Below, piece after piece: positions 22,700 through 32,822 of a DNA stretch of 64,000 bases. The translations under genes and the position numbers were made by a program. How positions within the stretch are numbered: position 1 is the stretch's first letter; every line of letters begins with the position of its first letter. The notes beneath the pieces were generated by a model. That model had not been told where the DNA came from, made no database searches, and saw only the letters and a program-made list of their open reading frames with translations. This DNA comes from Aquila chrysaetos chrysaetos (lineage: Eukaryota > Chordata > Aves > Accipitriformes > Accipitridae), in NCBI RefSeq assembly GCF_900496995.4, contig NC_044009.1:8588001-8652000 (forward strand), written 5' to 3'.

Positions 22700-23340
22700 A
22701 TTAACCGGCAAACTTTGGAGCGGGCAAAGGCAGTGACCCGAGCGGCGCCATATTTCAGGGGTGGGGGGGGCCCTGTGACACCCCCACTTTGCTCGGCGCC
22801 CTTTGCACCCGCACTGGCATTGCCGGCGTCGCCGGCATCCCCAACCGCGAGCCAACCCTTGGCGCTGGGGCTTCCCAGAAATCAGGCGGTACCAAGCTAT
22901 GTTTAACCGGTCCCGGGGTGCTTCGTGGTTTTTGGGGGTTCGGGGGGGGGGAACCATTTTTTTCTTGGCCGGGGATTTGGCATGAAGCCGGTGGCCGCCG
23001 GGGCTGCCAGCCAAATGCCGCTCCCGATGCCTGGTTGGCCGCCAGAGCTGAAAATAAGGGGGTGGTGGTTTTTTTTTTTGGGGGGGGGGGGAGCCTGCCA
23101 CGTTTTGGGGCAGTACCCGCAGCACCCCAAAAATAGGGAAAAATCAAATCAAGGCTTTGCTCGGCCTGACTGCCATGATAGCCCCAGAATTTGGGTAAAT
23201 GACTCCCAAAAAAATGGGTGAATTTGGGGTGGTTTTAAAACTATGTGAAGCATCAGCCCCTGCTGATGCTTGGGGATTCCCCCTCCCCCAGATGTCAGGA
23301 CCCCCCTCCAGCATTTCCCAGCCATAGCGATAAATAAACC
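22700..23340. other. Convergent ALPL/RAP1GAP intergenic DNA
   Basis: GC-rich DNA between the two convergent 3' ends, with G and T homopolymers and a perfect 9-bp hairpin (23248-23271). No gene is seen. Confidence 0.5.
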
Positions 23341-23346
23341 TTTATT
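23341..23346 (-). terminator. RAP1GAP: Poly(A) signal of RAP1GAP
   Basis: TTTATT on the plus strand is AATAAA on the minus strand, about 590 bases beyond the RAP1GAP stop codon at 23939-23941. Confidence 0.55.
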
Positions 23347-23938
23347 TTATACAGGACTTACGGGACACACAAACACGATTTGGGGGGAGGGGTGTTTGAA
23401 AAAATAATTCCCCCCCCCCCCCCAGTTCCAGCATCTGACCCATTCCGGAGTTTTTTTCCCTTAAAATAAAAGGGGGGGGGGGCAGGGGGAGCCCCACTTT
23501 GGATTTGCCCTGGATTCGAGCCCCCCCTTTTTTTAGGGAGGGGGTGATGCTCGGGTTGGACCCGCTTTTCATTTTGGGGGAGCCCCCACACCCCCCGTGT
23601 GGCATTGGGGTCACGGTGGATGGGTGGGGGGCCCTTTGTGGTCCATCACACCCCCTAAGGGGTATTTGGGGTGATGGAGATTGTCTGGGGGGGAGAACAC
23701 CCCCATTTTTGGGGGGGGTCCCCCCAAATCCTGCACCGGGGATGATGGCTTCGGCTCCTGGCACGGGGGTGGAACACGGGGGGGGTGAAGCGGTGCCACC
23801 CCCCCCCCGCCGCCTCCAGGGATGGGGGGGACTGTGACTATGAACCCTGTGCGGAGGGACATCAGTGGGGTGCACCCCAATATGGGTGCCCCCAATGTGG
23901 GGTGCACTGGGGGGGGGGGGGGGCACAGCCTCACCGGA
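23347..23938 (-). other. RAP1GAP: RAP1GAP 3' untranslated region
   Basis: G/C-homopolymer-rich DNA from the stop codon (TAA on the minus strand, 23939-23941) to the AATAAA at 23341. No conserved frame. Confidence 0.55.
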
Positions 23939-26900
23939 TTATGGGGGGGGCCGCTCCAGCTGGATTTTGATCTCGGGGCAGGGGGGGTCAGGGGGACGGT
24001 GGCCTGGGGGAAAAGGGGGGGCATGAGCACCAGTGGGGGGGGCTCCCCCCGGCCCCGCAGCAGCCTGACGCCCCAGTGATGGGCTACCTGGGGGGATACT
24101 GGGGGAGTCATCCGGCCAGGGGGTGTCGGTGAAGGCGTCGCAGTGGGTCCCCGAGGGCGAGCGGCTCTCCTAAGGGTGCAAGGGGGTGTGTCAAAGGGGT
24201 GCTGCCCACCCCCAGCACCCTACATCCCCCCCCCCCAGCACCCCAGTACCCTGCCCGGCTCGCTGGGCTCCTCGGTGGCGCTGCCGAAGCTGCTGGCGCT
24301 GGAGGAGGAGCGGGAGAAATCCGGCGGCTCCGGCTTCTCGGCCCTGCTGAGTGACAGTCCCCAATGCCGGGGACAGGCTGGCACCACGCCATGTGGCTGC
24401 CGCCGCCATGGCCCGCCGCGACGCCACGCTGTCCCTGTGCCACCCCGTCCCCACGCCATCCTGTCCCTGTGCCACCCCATCCCCGTGCCAACCCATCCCC
24501 ATGCCATCTCGTCCCTGGGATGTGCCATCCCTCTGCCACACCATCCCATTCCCGTGCCACCCTGTCACCACACCATCCCTGGGATGTCCTGTCCCCACAC
24601 CATCCCATCCCTGTGATGTCCCATTCTCGTGCCACCCCGTCCCCGTGCCAACCCATCCCCATGTCCCTTGTCACCATACCAACCTGTCCCCGTGCCACCC
24701 ACCCCTGTGCCACCCCACCTCCACGCCACCCGAACCCCAAGCTACCCCCGCCCCACGCCACCCTGTGCCCAGGCCACCCAAGTGCCACCCCATCCCTGTG
24801 CCCCCCCCCGCAGCCCCCTGCTACCTTGTCCCCATGACATACAGTCCCTGTGCCACTAGGTTCCTGGGTGACCCTGTCCCTGCGACACCCCATCCCTGTG
24901 CTGTCTTGTCGCCCTGTGCCAACCATCTTGGTGCCACCTTGTCCCGGTGTCATGCCATCCCAGTGTCACCCTGTCCCATCGCATCCCTGTGCCACTCTGT
25001 CCATGTGCCGCCCCATCCCAGTGTCACCCTGTCCCAGTGCCACCCCATTCACATGCTGCCCCATCCCAGTGCCCTCCAGTCCCTGTGTCACCCCAATGCC
25101 ACCCTGTCCCCATATCACCCCATCCCAGTGCCACGCCGGCCCATTGCATACCTGTGCTACCCCATGCCGGTGCCACCCCGTGCCAGTGCCACCCTGTCCT
25201 TGCGCTGCCCCATCCCAGTGCCCTCCAGTTCCCGTGTCACCCTGATGCCACCCTGTCCCCATATCACCCCATCCTGGTACCACTCCATCCTGGTGCCACC
25301 CCGGCCCATTGGATCCCTGTGCCACCCCATCGTGGTGCTACCCTGTTCCCTCGCCACCCCATCCCAGTGCCCTCCGGTCCCCATGTCACCCTGTCCCAGT
25401 GCCCTCCTGTCCCCATGTCACACCATCCTGGTGCTACCCCATGCCGGTGCCACCCTGTGCCAGTGCCGCCATGTCCCAGTGCCACCCCGTCCTTGTGCTG
25501 CCGCATCCCAGTGCCCTACAGTCCCCGTGTCACCCTGTCCCCGTGTCACACCCTGTCCCGGTGCCCCCCCATCCCGGTGCAGGACCTGTCGGGGTGCCGG
25601 CGGCTCTCGGGGGAGCTGTGTGCGGAGCAGGCGCCCTCAGGGGCGGCGGGGGCGGCGGCGGGGCCGTCCCTGGGGGGAGGCGGCGGGCAGTGAGGTGACA
25701 CCGGGAGGGGACACCGGACGGTGCCAGCCCGGTGTCCCGGTACTGGCGCTCACCTGCCGGCCGGCGCCTCCTGGATGCTCTCGATACCGATGGCGCTGGA
25801 GCGGCGGGAGGCGAGCGGCCCCGGGCCGCCGCCGCGACGGGCTCTTCCCGGGCACCAGCAGCGCCTGCGGGTCGCCGTTAACCGGGAACCGGGGTGGGCG
25901 GGGAGAACACCGTGGGGGACACACCGGGGGGGGGTGTGTCCATGCCGGGGGTACCCACCTCTTCCACCGAGCCCAGCCCGATGGCGCTGCCGCGGCGTCC
26001 CCGCCGGCTCCCGGGCACCAGCAGCGACTGGGGGCGGCACCGCGTCACCCGCCCCGGGGGGGCACCGGGGGCACCGGGAGGGGCGGGGCCGACGTGGTGG
26101 TGGGAGGGGCTTAAGCGAAGGGGGGGGCGGTGGGCCTGAAGAGGCGGGGCTTAAGGGTTGGGCGGGGCGTGCGCGTGTCGGCAAGGGGCGGGGCTACCTT
26201 GGGGCCGGGGGGGAAACGGGGCGGGGCTGGCGAGGGCGGGGCGGCCCTGTCCCCTAGAGGGGGCGCGGCCTCGCGGACGTGGGCGTGTCCTCAGCCAGGC
26301 GCCGGCAGGCAAGCTGCCCGGGCGGTGGGCGTGGCCAGCGCGGTGGGGGCGTGTCCCGGGGGCGGGGCACTCACGCCAGGAGCGCCGCCGGCGGCGTTGG
26401 CGGGGGGGGGCGTTGGGGGGGTCCCGGCCTCCAGGGAGGGGCTGCACCACCACCCCCCCCCCCGTCAGCACCGCCCGGTACCGCCGGGCGCCGCCGTCCC
26501 GCAGTTTTGGCGGGGGAGGACGACGTACGACGCCCCCCCGCCGCCCCGCCGTACCCCACCTTGAAGGACTCGAAGAATCCCGGTGCGGCGGCGCCGTTGT
26601 CGGGACGTTCGTCGTCGGGGCCGAGCCCCAGCATGGCCTGGCTGCGGGCCTGCAGCTCTTCGTGCAGCGTCTCCAGCAGCGCCGCCCGCGTCCGCTCCTG
26701 CGCACCCACCGCGCTGCCGGGGACCCGCTGCCACCCCCCGCCCGCCCCCACGGCACCCACGGCACCCGCTGTGTACGGCACCCCTGAGCACGGCACCCAC
26801 AGCAGGCGCTGCGCCCGCCGTACGGGGCACCCACGCACGCTCCCCACCCAGCACCCGGTGTGCACGGCGCCCACAGCAGGCACGGCACCCACAGACACGC

Positions 26901-29900
26901 CACCGCTGCGGGCACGGCCCCGCCCCACGCCCAGCAGCACCCAGTGTACCTAGCACCCACACGCAGAGCACCCGGCATACACGGCACCCACCTGCACAGC
27001 CCCCCGCATCGTCCACGGCACCCACAGGCACAGCCCCACCGTACGCACGGCACCCGTGGCGTGCACGGCACCCACAGAACTGCTGCAGGCACAGTACCCA
27101 CGGCATGCACGGCACCCACTTACAGGCACGGCACCCACTGCAGACATAGGCCCCGCAGCAGGCACAGCACCCACAGTATGCACGGCCCCACAGCACGCAC
27201 AGCACCCATGGCATGCACCACCCCACGTCCACAGCACCCACGGCGTGCTGTTGCAGATGCATGCCCCCCCAGATGCCCAGCACCCTCAGTACCGCCGTGC
27301 TCAGCACCCACGTTTGCACCCACCTCCAGCTTGGCGAACTTCTCGGCCTTGTAGCAGGCGTACTCGGCGTTGATGAGCTTCGTCAGCAGGAACTCCTGGA
27401 ACTCAGGGCCCTGTGGGGGCGAGGGGCAACCCTGGGTGGGTGCCACCCTGGGGACACCCCCCCCCCCCCCACCGACAGCACCCGTGGGTGCTCACCTTCC
27501 TGAAGACGGCAGGGTCGGGCAGTGGCGGGCCGAAGAAGGGCACGTCGTCACGGGCAGTGACGGAGACCTGCGGTGGGTGGGCAGGGCGGGGGGGGTGGGT
27601 GTGTGTGACGGGGCACCCCGCTGCCCCCAGCACCCCATAGGGATGGGGAAACTGAGGCACGGGCTGGTACCTTGTAGAGGGTCCCCTGGGAGCCGCCCTG
27701 CTCCAGCTGCACCACCACGAAGGCGTGGAGGAAGTTGGAGGCGATCATGTCGGGGACGAAGGGGGTGTTCTCATCCTGGAAGACGATGGCCACGATGTCA
27801 TTGCCGATGTGACGCTTCCGCTGCAGCTGTGGGGATGGGGGGGACATGGGGAACGGGGGGCTGGTCACACCGGGGGGGGGGCAAAAGGAATGGCAGACCC
27901 TGTGCCCCATAGGTGCCCCTGGAGCTTTTGCATCCCATAGACAACCTCCAGCACCCATGGGTGCCCCAGGAGCCCCTGCACCCCATGGACAACCCCCAAA
28001 GCATCCATAGGTGCCCCACCAGCCCTTCCACCCCATGAGGGTGCCCCAGAACCCCCTACACCTCCCCCCCCCACCCCAAGCACCCATGTGTTCCCCCCCC
28101 CCCCCAACCCTTGCCTCCCGCCTTCCTCCATCCCCTCTCCCAGCACCCCTGGATGCCCCACCTGCTGGGCATCCCCCTCGGTGTAGGGCAGCTTGGTGGA
28201 GACGTGGAACATGATCTCCTTGTCACGGAAGTGGCAGTAGACCGACTCGCTGCCTGTCTGCCCGTGGGTCACATCCAGCCCCCCCCCGAAACCTGGGTGG
28301 TGGGGGGACAGGCACCCTGAACCTGGGATCCATGAGTGCCCCCCCACCCAGCACCCCATCACGCACCCCTTGAAGTCCCGCAGCTGCACCCGTTGACCCA
28401 GGATGTCGAGGAATTCGGTGAACGCCGGGCTCTCCTCCGTGGTGCCAAAAAGCTCCTCCTCAGAGGTCTGCGGTGGGGTGGGGATGGGTGCCAGCACCCA
28501 CCCGGGACCCCCCACCCACCCTAACCCCCACCCACCCCACCCCATACCTGCCCCAGTTTTTGGTAGATGACCCCAAATTTGAAGTGGTTACTGAGCACGT
28601 GCTCGTCAAAGGCGAGGATGAGGCGGGATGCCTGCGGGGTCAGGAGGGGGTGGAGGTTGGGTGGGGGACACCCCGGGGTGCCCCCCACCTATGGGTGCTC
28701 CCTGCACCCCGTTCACCTTGGGGTAGAGCACAGGGTAGAAGCGATCCACGTTGACATCCTCGCACACCAGCTGCGGGAAGGATGGGTGATGCAATGGGTC
28801 ACCCAGGGAGGGGAGCACCCATGGGTGCTGCCGCGGGTGTCGCACCCACCTTGGCCATCTGCACCACGTTGGGGAACTCGGCCAGGCAGGAGATGGGCAC
28901 CACGTCATGCAGGGTGCGGGCACGGGTGCTGCGGGGTGAGGTGGGGGGTCAGGATGGCCCCCTACCCCCAGCCAGCACCCATGGGTGCCCCCTGGCACCC
29001 TGCTCACCGCAGCAGCAGGTGGAGGTGCTCTTGCTCGTCGTACTTGAGGGAGAAGACGAGGTGGCCCAGTGCCGGGTCCAGGGAGTAGTAATTGAAGTGC
29101 TCCTGCGGGGAGGGGGCCAAGCACCCATGACAGCCCCAGTGAGTGCTCATCCTGGCAGGCACCCATGCCATGGGGCACCCATGCCCATGAGCACCAATAC
29201 CTGTGGGGCACCCATCCTACAGACACTTGTAGGTTCCCCATGCCCATGGACACCTGTGTCTACAAGCACCCACGCCATAGGGCACACAGGTCCCTGAGCA
29301 GCCATAAACCTCAGCACCCATCCCCATGGGGCACCCATGTCCATGAGCACCCGTACTCACAGATACCACCACCTATGGAGCCCCTGCGCTCACGGGCTCA
29401 CATGCAATGAGCCACCCATGCCCATGAGCAGCCATGCCATGGGGCACCCAGGTCCATGAGCACCCACACCCACGGGGCTCCCATGCCCATAGATACCCAC
29501 ACCCATGAGCACCCATATGCATAAGCACCCATGCCATGGGGCACCCATGTCCATGAGCACCCATGCTTATGAGGTCTCCATGACCATGCCCAGGCCCAGC
29601 CACACCCATGGGGAACCCACCCACCCCAAGCACCCATGCCTGGAGCACCCACAGGGCCTCACCTTGCCCAAGAAGTGCTTGCGGTAGATCTTGGCCGTGT
29701 GGTTGCCCTCAAGCCTTGCCCGGGGTGCTGGGTGCCGGGGTGGGGGGGGACTCGGGTGCCCCGCTCAGCTGGTGGTTGGTGCCCTCGATCCAGTAACCTC
29801 CAAACTGCGGCAGGAGGATGAGGGGGAACGGCCCCTCCCGGCCCAGCACCTGCACCCACAACTGAGGTGGGTGCTCTGGCCACCCACCCATCAACACACC

Positions 29901-30155
29901 CACCCACCCAGCCGCTCGCCTGCCCCTGCACCCATCTCTGGAGGGGAGTGGGTGGTCTACCTCGTGCACGCTGGGGTAGGGGATGTAGTCCTCCTCCGTC
30001 TGCAAGACAATGGGGTGGGTGAAGGCTACACCAGCGCCCATGGGTGCTGGGGTGAGTGAAGGCCACGCAGGCACCCATGGGTGCTGGTTGGGTACACCCA
30101 CCCCAGCAATGCCTACCTTGAGTGGTGGGGGGATGCCATGGCGCTGCTGGGCCAT
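23939..30155 (-). CDS. RAP1GAP: Rap1 GTPase-activating protein, coding region with apparent frame breaks
   Basis: Cytosolic activator of Rap1 GTP hydrolysis. Exons in transcript order: 30117-30164 (ATG 30153-30155), 29961-29999, 29663-29849, 29008-29102, 28850-28928, 28717-28770, 28548-28631, 28367-28467, 28162-28292, 27671-27826, 27496-27567, 27324-27410, 26560-26697, 26375-26441, 25959-26027, 25754-25864, 25586-25669, 24250-24346, 24088-24169, 23939-24003. RapGAP domain is clear: [48 protein letters not shown], and the catalytic Asn in [11 protein letters not shown]. The Ser-rich tail ([12 protein letters not shown]) and C-terminal CPEIKIQLE match human. Exon lengths 187, 131 and 111 each leave one base too many for the flanking phases, as does exon 26375-26441 if joined to 26560-26697. 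The GoLoco motif is only half present (GSRMAQQR). With one base less in each of these four exons the frame would be 610 aa. Confidence 0.93.
24400..25570. repeat. CCACCCTGTCCCAGTGCC minisatellite in RAP1GAP intron
   Basis: About 1.2 kb of imperfect copies of CCACCCCATCCCAGTG, CCACCCTGTCCCxGTG and related 16- to 18-base units, filling the intron between exons 24250-24346 and 25586-25669. It gives a 587-codon plus-strand frame that is not a gene. Confidence 0.93.
25754..25864 (-). CDS. RAP1GAP: RAP1GAP exon with frame switch inside a C4 run
   Basis: The first part reads [13 protein letters not shown] in frame 0; the second part reads [19 protein letters not shown] in another frame. Both halves match the human protein, so the frame changes between them, at the C4 run 25819-25822. 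110 bases would fit the neighbouring phases; 111 are present. Confidence 0.85.
25959..26027 (-). CDS. RAP1GAP: Extra RAP1GAP exon resembling the next one
   Basis: A 69-base exon, phase 0 at both ends, coding [23 protein letters not shown]. The following exon codes [13 protein letters not shown]...[11 protein letters not shown]. Sixteen bases (CTGCTGGTGCCCGGGA) and eleven bases (AGCGCCATCGG) are identical between them. Human RAP1GAP, as I recall it, has one such segment. Tandem exon duplication is inferred. Confidence 0.7.
26755..27315. repeat. GCACGGCACCCACAG minisatellite in RAP1GAP intron
   Basis: About 30 imperfect copies of a 15- to 18-base unit (ACGGCACCCACAGxAGG and CACGGCACCCAC) between exons 26560-26697 and 27324-27410. 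Confidence 0.92.
27890..28080. repeat. Short tandem repeat in RAP1GAP intron
   Basis: Three to four copies of a unit of about 50-60 bases containing CCCATGGGTGCCCCAGGAGCCC and CCCCATGGACAACC, between exons 27671-27826 and 28162-28292. Confidence 0.75.
28162..28292 (-). CDS. RAP1GAP: RAP1GAP exon with an extra base in a C9 run
   Basis: The preceding exon ends AAGGG at a canonical GTGCGT donor and this exon begins G-TTTC after CCACCCAG. With eight G instead of nine after TTTC the junction reads [14 protein letters not shown], identical to the human stretch. The run lies at 28279-28287 on the plus strand. The exon ends in phase 0 at GDAQQ; 131 bases is one too many. Confidence 0.85.
29130..29655. 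repeat. CATGCCATGGGGCACCCATG minisatellite in RAP1GAP intron
   Basis: About twenty imperfect copies of a unit of about 26 bases (GAGCACCCATGCCCATGGGGCACCCATGCC-like; consensus words GGGGCACCCATG and CATGAGCACC) between exons 29008-29102 and 29663-29849. Confidence 0.92.
29663..29849 (-). CDS. RAP1GAP: RAP1GAP exon with an extra base in a G8/C8 run
   Basis: Starts in phase 0 at [10 protein letters not shown] and ends in phase 0 at RKHFLGK, but is 187 bases long; 186 (62 codons, the human length) is needed. The frame is right before and wrong after the run of eight G on the plus strand at 29742-29749, so one surplus base there is the simplest reading. Confidence 0.85.
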
Positions 30156-30247
30156 CCTGCTGCCCTGCGGGAGATAGGGGCTGTGGGTGTCCGTTACCCC
30201 ACCTTGGGATGAGCACCCATGGGTGGGCAGCACCCACGGAGGCTTAC

Positions 30248-30345
30248 CTCGGGGTGGGGTGGCCAAGGGGATGGCGGTGCCGGCTGGAGATATGTCTAGG
30301 TGGTGCAGGGGGGCCCAGGGGGGTCCATGGCGCTTCCTGGGGGAG
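30248..30345 (-). other. RAP1GAP: Possible upstream RAP1GAP exon
   Basis: A GTAAGC donor follows CCACCCCGAG (30248) on the minus strand, just upstream of the exon with GSRM. The DNA above it carries no DLFEMIEKMQ-like sequence, so if used it is probably untranslated. The upper border is arbitrary. Confidence 0.3.
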
Positions 30346-30699
30346 AGGAGAGCTCCCCCACAGCCCCTTGCCGTGACACTTGACCGCTCGGGCAGCAGCG
30401 TTACCCCTGAAGCCTACTGATGGCAGCAAGCCAAGCGCCACCTCGCTGGCTGCCAGGAGCCAGCGGGCCAGGAGCAGCAGGTGTCGGGTTCACTACATGG
30501 GGGTGCCCGGCTACTGAGGTCGTCCCCCCCCCCGCAACTCATCGCACCCCCCCCCCCCGCCACCCCACCCCCCCACCCCGAAAGGCGCCCTCTGCGGGCG
30601 GGAGGCGGCGCCCGCGGGGCAGCACCACGGACAGCGCCGGGCACCGGCAGCGCCGAGCACCGCCCGGGACACGGGGGGGACACGCCGCGACAGCGGCCC

Positions 30700-31130
30700 C
30701 GCTGCAAAGCCGTCCTTGTGCAAACGCAGCCGTGGTGCAAACGGGTCCCAGCCCCCTGCAAACACACCCCGGCCGCGCGCGACCCCTCGCGCGAGCACGA
30801 ACGCTCGTGTAAACGTGCCCCGTCCCTGTGCAAACACGGCGGCGTGCGAGCGTGTCGCTGGTGCAACGGGGAGCCTCGTGCAAACGCACCCCATCCCTGT
30901 GCAAAGGCGATGCTGGTGCAAAGGCCACCCTGGTGCAAATGAGCCCCGTCCCTGTGCAAACACGACCCTGGTGCAAACGCACCCACCCCTGGTGCAAGTG
31001 TGACCCATCCCTGTGCAAGCACGACCCTGGTGCAAACGCGACTTGTCCCCGTGCAAACACGTCCCCGTGCAAACGTGACACGTCCCCGTGCAAAGGCGAC
31101 CCTGGTGCAAACACAATCCGTCCCTGCGCG
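30700..31130. repeat. GTGCAAACG minisatellite in the RAP1GAP 5' region
   Basis: More than 25 GTGCAAA words spaced about 15-25 bases, in alternating contexts CCCTGGTGCAAACG and CCCTGTGCAAACACGAC. Same GTGCAA core and orientation as the arrays at 13255 and 22365. Confidence 0.9.
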
Positions 31131-31289
31131 CCCGTGGGTCCCAGCGTGACCCTGCCTGGCAGCGGGGCCGTGTGGGGTCCTGGTGGGGGGGGTGTCTCCC
31201 ATCGCTCCCCACCCCCCAGCACCCAAGGGTGGGGGGGAGGCAGTCCCGGGTGGGGGGTGTAGTAGAAGCGGCGGGGAGGGACACCCAAA

Positions 31290-31570
31290 TGTGGGGCCAG
31301 GCTGGGGGCGGGGGGGGCATAGGGGGCAGATTGTGGGGACTGGGCTGGGGGGGGGCACGGGGGTGGGGGAGATGATGGGGCCAGGAGGGGGGGGGAGGCA
31401 GAAAGGGGGGACAGATTTTGGGGTAGCGCCGGGGGGACAGGTTTGGGGGGGGGCAGGTTGAGGGGGTTAATTAATGCGGGAGATATTTGGGGGGGGGAAA
31501 GGTTGGGGGGGGCAATTCATGGGGGACATATTTTGGGGAGGGGCAGGTTGGGGGGTATATGGTGGGGGCT
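31290..31570. repeat. G-rich GGGGGACAGATTTTGGGG repeat
   Basis: Irregular copies of GGGGGGACAGRTTTTGGGG and GGGGCAGGTTGGGGGG. Strong G-quadruplex potential on the plus strand. Lies between the RAP1GAP first exon and the GTGCAA array. Confidence 0.75.
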
Positions 31571-31763
31571 GATCCCCCCCCGCCCCCAGCCTGCCCGGAT
31601 CCCCCCGCCCCGGCCCTGCCGGTACTGGCAGCAGCTGAAGGTCACGGGGGGACGGGCCCCCCCCCGGTACTGCGCCGGTGGCGGGGGGAACGACACGGAC
31701 ACCGGGGGGGTGGGGTGTCTCCGGGGGGACCCCGGTTCCCGGTGCCCGCGGCGCGGCACTTAC

Positions 31764-31880
31764 CGGAGGGTCGGCGGGGCCGGGGCCGGGGCCGGTACCG
31801 GAGCGGAGCCGGTACCGGAGCGGAGCGGAGCGGGGGCCCCGCCGCTCGCAGCCACCGCGCCGCGTCACGTGCGGCGGGGC
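31764..31880 (-). promoter_or_regulatory. RAP1GAP: RAP1GAP first exon and CpG promoter (candidate)
   Basis: A strong GTAAGT donor follows CGACCCTCCG on the minus strand (exon start 31764 in window coordinates). Above it are repeated GGTACCGG and CGGAGCGGAG words, a CACGTG E-box at 31866-31871 and GC boxes (GGGGCGGGGC) at about 31876. Likely noncoding exon 1 and core promoter; the start site is not visible. Confidence 0.55.
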
Positions 31881-32820
31881 GGGGCGGCCCCTCCGGGGGC
31901 GGCCGATACCGGGGAACCGGTACCGGAACCGGGAACGGGCACCGGAACCGGGAACCGATACCAGCTCCGGGAACGGGGCGCTGGGAACGGCATCACCCCC
32001 AGCCTGGGTCCCGTGTCCCCTGTCCGTCCCCCCCAGGACCACCTGGGTGCCTCCTCCCGCCGTCCCCCCCCACGCCGGGGTAGCCCCCAAATCCCTCCCT
32101 GGTCCCCGGGGAACCCTCTCCCCCCCCCCCCCCCCCGTCATGGCCGGTACCCGGGTACCACACTGCCCATCACCTGCATCCCCCCCATCATCCTCCTCCC
32201 CCTTCAGCTAGCGGGGTCCCCCCCCCGCATCCCTCCCCGGTATCCCCACCCATCACCCCCCACCTCCCCAAGACCCTCTCCATCAGCCCCCAACAGCCCC
32301 CAGGACGTGAGCGACACCCCCCCCGCCCCCAGCACCCATCTCCCCTCAGGGGCTATTTCAGAGGGACACCCCAGCTCTGGGGGCCCTCGAGGAACGGCTG
32401 GCACCAGCTCCCCGCTGCCGGGTGCCAGGGCGGAAGGAGCCGGGGCCTGGCACGGAGCCCCGGCCACACAGCCCCCCCGGGGAAGCGGCAACCCGGGCAA
32501 TGCGCCAGTGCAGGGACAGGGTGGGACGTGATACGCCGGCGCGGGGTTGGGGACACCAAAACCAACCCTGCAGCTGCCTTGGCCCATCCCGCACCGGTGC
32601 TTCCATGAGGAAAGGGCTGCCAAGCGGCGCACGGCACCGCCGAGCCTCCAATAAAAACCACGCGATGTGCCAAGGTTGGTGCGATGCCCAGCTCCGGAGG
32701 GATCCCGCTCACTCCCATCCCCAGCCCTTTTTTTGGGATGGCCCGGAGCAAGATCTGCAGCCGAAGAAATACCCATCCTTCAGGCGAGGTGTTAAAATAC
32801 AAGACGGACCATGTGTATGC
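31880..32820. other. RAP1GAP/USP48 intergenic DNA
   Basis: GC-rich DNA with CpG-dense GGAACCGG words (31900-31990) and C homopolymers. No protein homology seen. GC content falls abruptly at about 32790. Confidence 0.5.
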
Positions 32821-32822
32821 GC

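Larger units (their letters stand above)
21596..22700 (+). other. ALPL: ALPL 3' untranslated region (inferred)
   Basis: From the TAA at 21593-21595 to the first plus-strand AATAAA at 22676. It contains long T tracts (about 21642-21676 and 22051-22078) and a GTGCAAATG minisatellite (22365-22580). The end is inferred from the hexamer; an earlier non-canonical site is possible. Confidence 0.45.

Noticed and set aside
24351-26114. 587-codon open frame on the plus strand
   Set aside because: It reads the CCACCCTGTCCC array and then the antisense of real RAP1GAP exons. No start context, splicing or protein similarity supports it.
26151-27119. 322-codon minus-strand frame over RAP1GAP introns and exons
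   Set aside because: It crosses splice sites of real exons and the ACGGCACCC array; the true protein is in short spliced blocks.
23939-30155. RAP1GAP as a pseudogene
   Set aside because: Splice sites and reading-frame conservation are intact everywhere except at homopolymer runs, which fits sequence error better than decay.
30414-31358. 314- and 269-codon minus-strand frames rich in Cys and Thr
   Set aside because: They translate the GTGCAAACG minisatellite; the similarity to cysteine-rich proteins is only composition.
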